Source: an uncultured Altererythrobacter sp. (lineage in GTDB: Bacteria; Pseudomonadota; Alphaproteobacteria; Sphingomonadales; Sphingomonadaceae). Taken from it: a DNA stretch of 14,359 nucleotides. The DNA lies in the NCBI GenBank assembly GCA_938009055.1, contig CALLIO010000333.1, positions 1 to 14,359 of the forward strand. The letters run 5' to 3'. Positions within the stretch are counted from its first letter, which is position 1; the number at the start of each line of letters is the position of its first letter. The notes beneath the pieces are model-generated. The model was not told the DNA's origin and did no database searches. It worked only from the letters and a program-made list of their open reading frames with translations. Made by a program: the position numbers and the translations under genes. Below are positions 6,217 to 13,527 of this stretch, one piece after another.

Positions 6217-7446
6217 ATGATGCCAGCAATTTCGCGTTTCGCTTTGGCTCTGGGAGCAGCAGGCTTGCTATCAGGCTGCATGGCCAGTTCGGGAGCGCAG
6301 CAAGTTGCTACGTGGAGCGATCGGCCTGCATCATCTGAAACGCTTTATCTGAAGCGGTTAAAGGCGATCCAGGGCCGCGAGACGGCAGAATATGATCCCT
6401 TGGCCACTATCCCTGGTGCTGATCCGGCGACTGCAAAATTGCCCGCGGTTGTGACCGGTTCTATTGAAGCATCTGCGATTGAGGCGGCCGCTCGATACGC
6501 TTCTGATAACGCCAGTTCGGCGCTGCTTGTCTGGCACAAGGACAGCTTGGTGGCAGAGCGGTATTTCGGTGAAGCGACTGCCAGCACGGAGCTCAATTCC
6601 AAATCTTTGTCCAAACCGCTCACCGCGATTGCTGTGGGCCGCGCGATTACGCTGGGCCATATCGACAATCTCGATCAGCCGATTGCCGACTTTGTGACCG
6701 AATGGAAAGGCACGCCCAAAGCGGCGATCACCATTCGCCATGCACTGGCCATGCATTCCGGCCTGCTCGAGCAAGGTTTTGACATGAGTGCGGACAGTCC
6801 TTTCCCGCGTGCCTATCTCGATCCCTATCACGGCCAATATATCGTGGACGAATATCCACTGACCGATACGCCGGGAACGCGCTTTGCCTATGCCAATGCC
6901 GCCAGTGATCTGATGGCTTTGCTGATCGAGCGGGCGACGGGCCGCGAATATGAAGAGTTTGTCGGCAATGAGATATTTCGCCGGATCAATGCGCCGGGTG
7001 GTAAAGTGTGGCTCAACCGCGAAGGCGGTCTGGCGCATTCGGGCTGCTGTATGGAAGTGCCCGCACAAACCTGGCTTAAAGTCGGCGCGCTGTTGGTGAA
7101 TGATGGGATGGTGGGTGAAACCCGTTTGCTGCCCGAAGGTTTTGTGGCGCAGGTGCAGCAACCCTCGCCAGACAATCCGCATTACGGACTCGGCGTATGG
7201 TTGGGCAGTCCATATCTCGAAAAGCGCGGCTATCTTGGCGCGAAGAGCAATCCGACAGGGGTTTATCATAGCGAGCCCTATGCCGCTCAAGACCTCTATC
7301 TGTTCGACGGCAATGGCCATCAGGTCGTCTATCTGGTTCCATCAGAGGATCTGGTGATTGTTCGGATGGGTGTGACCCCGCCCAAAGGCGTGACATGGGA
7401 CAATGCCAAGCTCGCCAATACAATTCTGCGCGGGATCAAGCGTTAA
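6217..7446 (+). CDS. Lipoprotein serine hydrolase, beta-lactamase/class C fold
   Basis: This roughly 409-residue serine hydrolase belongs to the beta-lactamase-like family that includes class C enzymes, EstB-type esterases and D-amino-acid peptidases. The N-terminus is a signal peptide with lipobox LSGC (Cys21), indicating export and lipid anchoring. The nucleophile motif is SLSK (Ser130-Lys133), the YxN motif is YAN (Tyr225-Asn227), and the third motif is probably DGNGHQ followed by a strand ending in LVIV, as in esterase-like members. A Cys-Cys pair (HSGCC) near residue 277 is unusual. The start is ATG 6217 or the adjacent ATG 6220; AAAGGA at 6205-6210 serves either, whereas the in-frame ATG at 6166 lies inside the previous gene and would bury the signal peptide. 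It is the last gene of the rightward arm and mirrors the hydrolase at 1-723. The substrate is unknown. Confidence 0.87.
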   Translation: MMPAISRFALALGAAGLLSGCMASSGAQQVATWSDRPASSETLYLKRLKAIQGRETAEYDPLATIPGADPATAKLPAVVTGSIEASAIEAAARYASDNASSALLVWHKDSLVAERYFGEATASTELNSKSLSKPLTAIAVGRAITLGHIDNLDQPIADFVTEWKGTPKAAITIRHALAMHSGLLEQGFDMSADSPFPRAYLDPYHGQYIVDEYPLTDTPGTRFAYANAASDLMALLIERATGREYEEFVGNEIFRRINAPGGKVWLNREGGLAHSGCCMEVPAQTWLKVGALLVNDGMVGETRLLPEGFVAQVQQPSPDNPHYGLGVWLGSPYLEKRGYLGAKSNPTGVYHSEPYAAQDLYLFDGNGHQVVYLVPSEDLVIVRMGVTPPKGVTWDNAKLANTILRGIKR

Positions 7447-7561
7447 GCCAACCCGTCTGTCTGAGGGCAGAACAGCGTGCTCGCCACGCATTTATCCGCC
7501 AGTCGATAAGATGCGCCTTAAGGGCGTTCGCGAATGAACCCAGCCATTAAACAGATGGCCT
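7447..7561. promoter_or_regulatory. Gap before the MmgE/PrpD set, with two perfect 8-base palindromes
   Basis: This 115-base gap separates the hydrolase from the next rightward set. It contains CCTTAAGG (7516-7523) and TTCGCGAA (7527-7534), both perfect palindromes with centres 11 bases apart, about one helical turn. A bulged inverted repeat (CTGTCTG / CAGAACAG) follows the hydrolase stop but has no T-run. I see no clear terminator or -35/-10 pair. A promoter for the next set is plausible from the gap length and the operator-like palindromes. Confidence 0.35.
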
Positions 7562-8986
7562 ATGAACAAGGTTCAAAAACCCGCCGATCTCATCGCTCGA
7601 ACAAGCGGCGAAACAACCGAAAGGTTGGTCGATTGTATTTTGAGCGCGCGTCTTTCTGATCTTGATCCTGCAACGATCCAATACGCCAAGACATTTCTGG
7701 CCGACAGTCTTGTTACCGGCGTTGGCGGTGTCTCAAACCCAGGCAGTCGCAAAGTCTTAAATGCAGCGAAGAAGTGGGACGCAGGTAGCACAGGCAATTG
7801 CCGTGTGCTGGGCCGGCCCAATGTGTCGTTGTCGCCGCATTCCGCGGCAATGGTGAACGGCTTTCAGATCCATTGCCTAGAGTGGGATGCGCTGCACGAG
7901 CCCTCTGTCGTTATTGCTTTGTGCACGCCGGTCGCTGCGATTTTGAGCGAGGCGCAAGAGGGCCAAGAAAAGCTGAACGACTGCCTTTTTGCGCTGACGA
8001 TGGCGGTCGAGGTGGCGGTGATGTTCGGTGCAGCGGCTAAGGGGCATCCGCGCTTTTTCAGGCCTTCAGCAGCCGGGGTTATGGGGGCTGCGGTTGCCAT
8101 TGGTTTGCTGCGCGGCTTTGATCGTGATGCGATGACTCGGCTGTTGGGATTGGCTTATAGTCAAGTTTCAGGAACAATGCAGGCGCATTGGGAAGGCTCA
8201 GAAGCGTTGCCCATGCAAATCGGCATTGCTGCGCGTGCGGCATTAACGGCGGCTGATTTGGCAGAGGCTGGTCTGGCTGCGCCCAAAGACATAGTCGATG
8301 GCAAGTTTGGCTATTTCGCTTTGATAGAGGACGGCGGCGATTTCGACACGTCGCTCCAGCAATTTGCCAAGCCTTGGAAGATTACCGAAGTCGCGCACAA
8401 GCCGTTTCCAGCTGGGCGCGCGACACAGGCGACGCTGACCGCGATCATGGATTTGCAGAAGGAGGCGGGTTTTACGATTGATGATGTCGTCTCTCTCACT
8501 GCCTATGTGCCGTCCTTGATTTTGCTGCTCGTCGGGCGTCCTTACCAGCCCGATATGGAAGGGGCATATGCGCGGCTTTGCTTGCAATGCATTGCGCCGA
8601 TGATGATCCGGCATGGAGCGATTGACCCGGGGCGCTTCAAGCAGCGTTATTTCGCGACTTTGCAAGCTGTCGAAGACGCGAAGAAGGTCCATGTCGTCTT
8701 GGACGAGAATCCCGATCCCAATGCGTTGGCGCCGCAAAGAATTGTGATCGAACTTGAGAACGGACGGGTCCTCGAGGCGGAGATCGACGCGCCTTTTGGT
8801 TCGCCATCGCGACCTTTGAATCGCGCTGATGAGATTGAGAAAGCCAGCTTGAGTTTTGCCGCGGCACGCTTCGCTGCTGAACCAGCGACTGTGTTCAACG
8901 CTTTGGACACCAGCGGCGAAGAAACTTTGCTGACCGATATTTTGCGATTGGTCACACAACCACAGGATGCAGAGCCATGTCTTTAA
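7562..8986 (+). CDS. MmgE/PrpD family protein (dehydratase/decarboxylase-like)
   Basis: This 474-residue protein matches the usual length of the MmgE/PrpD family, which includes 2-methylcitrate dehydratase and cis-aconitate decarboxylase. Family landmarks are an N-terminal helical domain with GRPNVSLSPHSAAMVNGF (84-101), the acidic/His stretch LEWDALHE (106-113) where typical members have LDFDDTH, KPFPAG (280-285) in place of the KPYP-type motif, and a C-terminal lid region with PFGSPSRPL (411-419). The active-site segments are recognisable but diverge: the residues after KPFP (AGRATQ) lack the Cys/His usually seen there, and the acidic segment is shortened. It may therefore act on a different substrate or use a modified mechanism. 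No signal peptide is present. The ribosome site before the ATG is weak. It overlaps the SnoaL-like gene by 10 bases, indicating co-translation. Confidence 0.82.
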   Translation: MNKVQKPADLIARTSGETTERLVDCILSARLSDLDPATIQYAKTFLADSLVTGVGGVSNPGSRKVLNAAKKWDAGSTGNCRVLGRPNVSLSPHSAAMVNGFQIHCLEWDALHEPSVVIALCTPVAAILSEAQEGQEKLNDCLFALTMAVEVAVMFGAAAKGHPRFFRPSAAGVMGAAVAIGLLRGFDRDAMTRLLGLAYSQVSGTMQAHWEGSEALPMQIGIAARAALTAADLAEAGLAAPKDIVDGKFGYFALIEDGGDFDTSLQQFAKPWKITEVAHKPFPAGRATQATLTAIMDLQKEAGFTIDDVVSLTAYVPSLILLLVGRPYQPDMEGAYARLCLQCIAPMMIRHGAIDPGRFKQRYFATLQAVEDAKKVHVVLDENPDPNALAPQRIVIELENGRVLEAEIDAPFGSPSRPLNRADEIEKASLSFAAARFAAEPATVFNALDTSGEETLLTDILRLVTQPQDAEPCL

Positions 8987-9387
8987 CCAGAGAACAGGTT
9001 CTAGCAGCCGGGATCGACAACTTCTTTTTGCAGCTTAACGCGCGCGATCTGGAAGGGGTGATGGCCGGCATTGCTGACGAATGCGAGATGCGCATTCCCT
9101 CCAGCAATTTCACCTACACCGGCAAGCAAGCCCTGCGCGATCATCTTGAAGATTTCATCACGAGCTTTTCGACAATCAATTTTCGCGATTTCATCTCCGT
9201 CGCCGATGTCGACCAACGCCGTCTGGCGGTGCGCTTTAACATCTCTTTGATCGAAGAGGATGGAACCGAAACGCATATGTCGAACTGCAATTTTTTCGAG
9301 ATCGACGACGGTGGTCTGCTGACAGACATTCTCATCTACGCCTCGGCCCCTTTGAGTAAAGGCTTCGAGGTCGGCTCAAGCACATAA
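8977..9387 (+). CDS. SnoaL-like / nuclear transport factor 2-fold protein
   Basis: This 136-residue protein has the size and pattern of the NTF2/SnoaL-like cone fold. N-terminal helices carry NARDLEGVMAGIADECEMRIP (about 22-42), typical of the group, then a second helix follows GKQALRDHLEDFI, and then come four alternating beta strands (RDFISVADV, RLAVRFNISLI, HMSNCNFFEI, LLTDILIYAS). Members act as small cyclases, isomerases, dehydratases or simple binding domains on polyketide, steroid or aromatic compounds. Asp and His positions that could be catalytic exist but I cannot assign them. The ATG at 8977 lies inside the end of the MmgE/PrpD gene, so translation is probably coupled. It has no export signal. 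Its partnership suggests it handles the product or substrate of the MmgE/PrpD protein. Confidence 0.75.
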   Translation: MSLTREQVLAAGIDNFFLQLNARDLEGVMAGIADECEMRIPSSNFTYTGKQALRDHLEDFITSFSTINFRDFISVADVDQRRLAVRFNISLIEEDGTETHMSNCNFFEIDDGGLLTDILIYASAPLSKGFEVGSST

Positions 9388-9415
9388 AGACCCATTGTAT
9401 AAGGAAGAAAAAGTC

Positions 9416-9931
9416 ATGGCAGAATTGTCTCCCATCAAGCAAAACATGCCCTTGCTGGCTAAAGCAGAGGGCGTGTGGGAAGGCGTCTATCGCTATTATG
9501 ACGCGCAAACAGGCGAAAAGATCGACGAGCATAAATCGCGCCTTCTGTGCCGTTTGCCCGATGATGCGAAGCCGGCTGATTACCACCAGACGAACCATTA
9601 TTACTGGGCTGATGGGAAGTATGAAACACGCGACTTTCCAGCGAATTATCGCGATGGCCGGATCTGGTGGGACAATGAGCACATCACGGGTTGGTGCGGC
9701 GCAATGGCTCCTGATGACAATGACCTCAGCATGTGTCTGCATTGGGTCCGCAAGGGCGAGCCTGGCGTCTACCTCTATGAGTTCATTCAGGTCGATAAGG
9801 ATAACAAGCATAAGGCGCGCACGTGGCAATGGTTCCGCGATGGCAAATGCTACATGCGGACATTGATCGACGAGGTGTTTGTGACACCTGATTGGCAGAG
9901 TTGGGATAATTTTGATCCGCCAACCTCTTGA
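9416..9931 (+). CDS. Beta-rich, calycin-like protein (resembles DUF3598 group)
   Basis: From ATG 9416 this is a 171-residue soluble protein, 28 bases after the SnoaL-like gene. AAGGAAG (9401-9407) lies 8 bases upstream; an upstream TTG at 9395 has no good site. It is rich in Trp and Tyr and dominated by short alternating strands: WEGVYRYYDAQTG near the N-terminus, HQTNHYYWADGK, GRIWWDNEHITGWCG, DLSMCLHWVRKGEPGVYLYE, and ARTWQWFRDGKCYMRT near the end. This pattern suggests a lipocalin or other closed beta-barrel that binds a small hydrophobic ligand, and the WEG start resembles the DUF3598 group. There is no signal peptide, so it is cytoplasmic. Its function is unknown; ligand binding or a cyclase/isomerase role beside the SnoaL-like gene is inference. 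Confidence 0.6.
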   Translation: MAELSPIKQNMPLLAKAEGVWEGVYRYYDAQTGEKIDEHKSRLLCRLPDDAKPADYHQTNHYYWADGKYETRDFPANYRDGRIWWDNEHITGWCGAMAPDDNDLSMCLHWVRKGEPGVYLYEFIQVDKDNKHKARTWQWFRDGKCYMRTLIDEVFVTPDWQSWDNFDPPTS

Positions 9932-10059
9932 TTTTATTAGGGTAGCGCAAAAAACTATCCGCTTGCCGGATAAAATAAAACTGGTGCGACAGACTCATGC
10001 GACAGCACTGTTAGCCTTGGCACAGATACGAAACATCTAACGCAGATGGGGGAACTCTC
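9932..10059. promoter_or_regulatory. Leader of the TonB-dependent receptor gene with an inverted repeat and a direct repeat
   Basis: These 128 bases precede the receptor. TATCCG-5-CGGATA (9956-9961 and 9967-9972) forms a 6-base inverted repeat flanked by A-rich tracts; TGCGACA occurs twice (9985-9991 and 9998-10004). On the minus strand the hairpin would be followed by a run of six T, but no minus-strand gene runs through here, so its reading as a terminator is weak and an operator is equally possible. GGGGGAA (10048-10054) about 5-7 bases before ATG 10060 is the ribosome site. No confident promoter was found. Confidence 0.4.
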
Positions 10060-12441
10060 ATGAACTCGAAGACAAAAGCACTCGCGACGACAAGCTTAGC
10101 AGCAGCAGTTATTTTTCCGGCTTTTCCAGCCATGGCCCAAGACACGGCTCCGGCGGCAGAGGAAAGCGGCAACAACATCATTGTGACCGCGCGTAAGATC
10201 GAGGAAAATCTGCAAGATGTTCCGACCGCGATTACCGCTTTCGCAGCTGAAGATATCGCCGAGCGTTCGATCAGCGAGCTTGAGGATGTGGCGCTGTTGA
10301 CGCCGGGTCTAGTGTTCGAGGATTTCTCAAACGGTGGCTTCGGCACCCCGACAATTCGCGGAACAACGCAATTTTCGGTCAACAACCTCGAGCAGAATGT
10401 CTCGACCTTCATCGATGGCATTTACATCCCTCGCCAATATGCGGTTGATATTGGCTCGACCAACCTCAACCGGATTGAGGTCGTCAAAGGCCCGCAGAGC
10501 GCCCTTTATGGAGCGAACGCATTTGCTGGCGCGATCAACTATGTGACGACTGACAGAAGTCTGACGGAAATTTCTGCCGGCGCAGTGCTCGAAGTATCCG
10601 ACAACGAAGGGTTTGATCTTTCGGGCAATCTTAGCGTTCCATTGGTCGACGGAAAATTGGCCATGCGACTGTCGATGGGGCTTTCGAAATATGATGGTGG
10701 CTGGAAGAACAATTTCCCCAATCCGGAAGAGTTCAACCCAGGTACCAATGGCCGGATCGGCGGATATGACAATCAATCGATTTCGGTTGGTGCCAGCTTC
10801 CGTCCGGTTGATGCACTGACCATCGACTTTGACTACTACAACTACGATGTGTCTTCAGAATCAGGTCCGCAATACCGGCTTGATCGCTCAGCAGGGGACT
10901 TCAACTGCAGCGTAGGCGGGCTCGCTTTCAGCTTCGCAACTTTCTCGTTCGAGCCGGGTCTGGTCGAAAACCAGCTGTTCTGCGGCGAGCTGCCAGTTGA
11001 GCCTACGATCCCAGCAGGTGCGCCTGCCGATTTCCCATCGGGTTTTGTGATTGATCCGCTGTCATACGGCCTTGAAGCCGAGTCAGAGATTTATCGCGCC
11101 AATGTAAACCTGCAATTGACCGATCAAATCAGTGCAAACTATCTGTTTGGCCGGGCTTCTGGTGACGTGTTCTCGGCCGGTCAAAGTGCACGCGACCCGA
11201 TCAATGGCACGATTTTCTTTGGTCAGCTTCTCTTCCCCTTCAGTTTGAATCCGATCGGATCATACGAATATGATTCGCATGAATTCCGTCTGCAGTATGA
11301 AGGTGACTCTGGCATCTATGTGATGGTTGGCGGTTTCCTACAGAACGGCGACGATCAGGATTTCAGCACGGGTGCAAACTTTGTGGGCGCACGGCCAACA
11401 GAACCGATCACCACAATTCCTGACTTTGCAACGCCTGTCGATGCATTCACCCAAACCGATACCAAAGCCATCTTCGGTCGGGTTGCGATTCCCTTGATGG
11501 AAGAGCGCCTGACGATCGAATTGGAAGGTCGCTATACCGATGAGGAGAAGACGCTTCTTGATCTTACCTCACCAACGCCGTTCGAGTTCGAAGATAGCTA
11601 TTTCACGCCGCGGGCAAATATCTCCTTCAAGGTAAGCCCTGACAATCTGCTCTATGCTTCGGTTGCCAAGGGCGTGAAGTCTGGCGGTATCAATACGTCC
11701 ACTCTGGATGGCGGTGCGCCGCTTGTTGCGGATGAGCAGTTCTATGGCCCAGACACGAACTGGACATATGAAATCGGCATGAAGAACACGCTGATGAACG
11801 GTATGGCCACGCTTAACCTAGCAGCCTTCTTCATCGATTGGAGCGATCTGCAATTGTCTGTGGCACCAACGGGCGCTTCGCAAACCACCACTCTGATTAC
11901 GCAGAATGTGGGCGGCGCGACGATTAAGGGTGTTGAAGTCGAAGCCCTGGTCGAGCCAACCGACGGCCTCACGTTCAATGCGGGCCTTGCCTATATCGAT
12001 GCCACTTATGACGACGGCACGATCTCGAGCCGGATCTTGCGGGCCAACCTTTGCGGCGACGGAACGGTTTGTAACGCAAATGGCGATGTGGGTGGCAACA
12101 GCCTGCAACGTACATCCAAGTTGCAATGGAATGTGGGTGCTGCGTTCGAAGCGCCACTGACGGAATCGTTTGACTTCTTCTCCCGCGTTGACGTGGCTGG
12201 ACAGTCCAAACAGTATGCGTCGGAAATCAACGTTGCGACGATTGAACCCCGTATGCTTACCAATGGCCGTATCGGCATTCGTGGCGACCGCTGGTCGGCA
12301 TCGCTTTGGGGCAAGAACCTGTTCGATAAGAAGTATATTTCAAACTCCTTCTACATCGGTGGATCGCCCTTCTTCTCTGTCTATGTGCCAACCGCCGGTA
12401 ATCGCCGCCGCGTTGGTGTTACCCTCTCGTTCGACTATTAA
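10060..12441 (+). CDS. TonB-dependent outer-membrane receptor
   Basis: This 793-residue receptor has a signal peptide ending at AMA (cleavage after Ala26), then a TonB box IIVTA (40-44) and a plug domain beginning near LQDVPTAITAF and extending to about residue 160 (IRGTT, RIEVVKGPQSALYG, GAFAGAINYVT-like elements). A 22-strand-type barrel follows, ending in GVTLSFDY with a terminal aromatic residue, as expected for outer-membrane insertion. Length and order are normal for the family, which imports siderophores, vitamins, sugars, lignin fragments and other scarce molecules using the proton motive force via TonB-ExbB-ExbD. Extracellular loops contain paired Cys (around NCSVGG and LFCGELP; NLCGDGTVC). 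No siderophore genes are nearby, so a catabolic substrate fits the neighbours better. The DUF1838 lipoprotein gene follows after 33 bases. Confidence 0.95.
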   Translation: MNSKTKALATTSLAAAVIFPAFPAMAQDTAPAAEESGNNIIVTARKIEENLQDVPTAITAFAAEDIAERSISELEDVALLTPGLVFEDFSNGGFGTPTIRGTTQFSVNNLEQNVSTFIDGIYIPRQYAVDIGSTNLNRIEVVKGPQSALYGANAFAGAINYVTTDRSLTEISAGAVLEVSDNEGFDLSGNLSVPLVDGKLAMRLSMGLSKYDGGWKNNFPNPEEFNPGTNGRIGGYDNQSISVGASFRPVDALTIDFDYYNYDVSSESGPQYRLDRSAGDFNCSVGGLAFSFATFSFEPGLVENQLFCGELPVEPTIPAGAPADFPSGFVIDPLSYGLEAESEIYRANVNLQLTDQISANYLFGRASGDVFSAGQSARDPINGTIFFGQLLFPFSLNPIGSYEYDSHEFRLQYEGDSGIYVMVGGFLQNGDDQDFSTGANFVGARPTEPITTIPDFATPVDAFTQTDTKAIFGRVAIPLMEERLTIELEGRYTDEEKTLLDLTSPTPFEFEDSYFTPRANISFKVSPDNLLYASVAKGVKSGGINTSTLDGGAPLVADEQFYGPDTNWTYEIGMKNTLMNGMATLNLAAFFIDWSDLQLSVAPTGASQTTTLITQNVGGATIKGVEVEALVEPTDGLTFNAGLAYIDATYDDGTISSRILRANLCGDGTVCNANGDVGGNSLQRTSKLQWNVGAAFEAPLTESFDFFSRVDVAGQSKQYASEINVATIEPRMLTNGRIGIRGDRWSASLWGKNLFDKKYISNSFYIGGSPFFSVYVPTAGNRRRVGVTLSFDY

Positions 12442-12474
12442 GTCACCCTGGAAAGTCCCTAATTGGAGCCCCCT

Positions 12475-13515
12475 ATGAACCGTCGACAATTCGTATCCAC
12501 TGGAGCCGCTAGTGCTGCCGCTATGATGCTTACAGCTGGATGCACCAGTGCCCGAGCATCTGCATCAAATAAAGGAGCGGTGGCAGGCTCGGGTTCGATC
12601 GACAAGGGCATCAAAGGAGACTTTCTGGACCTGACCACTCCGCGCGGCAACCGTGATGCCCTCTCAAGGATCATGGGCGATGTCGACATGAAGTCCACAA
12701 AGGTAGGATGGTATTCCGGCATTGTTCAAGGTGTCCGGCCCGGCGAACCTGTCCGGGATCTGATGGGCTTTACGGGCTTTTCTTGCGCCAAGCTGCTGCC
12801 TTCTCTGGAAGGTAAAGATCCGGGCTATCGCAAAGTACTGCGTGAGGTGGGCTATTACACCGACCTTAAGACCGGCGAGGTGATGGATACTTGGTTCAAC
12901 CCATATCTCGAAGAAGAGGTGAAGGTTGTTCACATTGCGAACGATCCTTTCAATTTTGAGCTGACTGACTATGTGCCGTCGCCGCCAAACTATGGTGGGC
13001 TCAACGACGCTGCACCGCCAAAGATCCCTCTTCAGCTCAACTGGACGCGTAAGAACAATGTCTTGGGACTGGCGCATCGCATCAACCTGTTTTACCCAGC
13101 AGCATTGCAGCCCGATAAATGGCCTCGCGAGAGTGGAAGCACTTTCAACCGTGTCACCGAACAATTCTTGTACCAGCTTGACTGGAGCGAGATGCAGAAC
13201 CCAGCGAACACGACGGTCAAGACCAATGGTTCATGGAACCGTATCACCCCTTGGTTCCCATGGATGCTTATGGGGCCAAGCGAAGGACACATTACTTACA
13301 GTTGCTTTATGGGTTCAGGAGACTCACTTGATCTCGCCGATCAGGTTGCGCTCGACTATGCTGAGAAGACCCATCCAAAATACCTAGAAGCGCCTGATGT
13401 TTGGGAAGACCCATCGCTTTCATCGCTTGAATGGTATGCGCGTGAGCAGACACCTGCGCCGCTTCCAGCCGGTGGCACGATTCCAATGGCTAAGCCGGCC
13501 AAGCTTCCGTTCTAA
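12475..13515 (+). CDS. DUF1838 family protein with Tat-type lipoprotein signal
   Basis: This 346-residue protein starts at ATG 12475, where GGAG (12465-12468) is 6 bases upstream; an earlier TTG at 12463 overlaps that site. The N-terminus MNRRQF carries a twin-arginine pair (Arg3-Arg4), and LTAGC puts a lipobox Cys at 23. It is therefore probably exported folded by Tat and lipid-anchored, which suggests a cofactor or metal. The mature part fits the DUF1838 family: VGWYSGIVQGVRPGEPV, the stretch GYYTDLKTGEVMDTWFNPY, and HIANDPFNF are typical landmarks. It is rich in Trp, Tyr and Asn. The molecular function of the family is not established. It follows the TonB receptor by 33 bases, so the two are probably co-expressed, and it may act on the imported molecule in the envelope. 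Confidence 0.85.
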   Translation: MNRRQFVSTGAASAAAMMLTAGCTSARASASNKGAVAGSGSIDKGIKGDFLDLTTPRGNRDALSRIMGDVDMKSTKVGWYSGIVQGVRPGEPVRDLMGFTGFSCAKLLPSLEGKDPGYRKVLREVGYYTDLKTGEVMDTWFNPYLEEEVKVVHIANDPFNFELTDYVPSPPNYGGLNDAAPPKIPLQLNWTRKNNVLGLAHRINLFYPAALQPDKWPRESGSTFNRVTEQFLYQLDWSEMQNPANTTVKTNGSWNRITPWFPWMLMGPSEGHITYSCFMGSGDSLDLADQVALDYAEKTHPKYLEAPDVWEDPSLSSLEWYAREQTPAPLPAGGTIPMAKPAKLPF

Positions 13516-13527
13516 AAGGCGCAGATT

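Noticed and set aside
6358..7320. A 320-codon minus-strand open frame opposite the second serine hydrolase
   Set aside because: The plus strand has a lipobox, SLSK and YAN motifs; the minus frame has no recognisable domain and is Arg/His-rich as shadow frames usually are.
1..7446. Antibiotic resistance role for the beta-lactamase-fold proteins
   Set aside because: The lipoprotein form, the esterase-like third motif in the complete copy and the metabolic context fit esterases or amidases better; the fold alone does not imply resistance.
8243..8959. A 238-codon minus-strand open frame opposite the MmgE/PrpD gene
   Set aside because: Antisense to a full-length family match, with no ribosome site or domain seen.
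10017..10045. TTGGCAC upstream of the receptor as a sigma-54 or sigma-70 promoter element
   Set aside because: No TTGC-type -12 element or acceptable -10 box lies at the right spacing.
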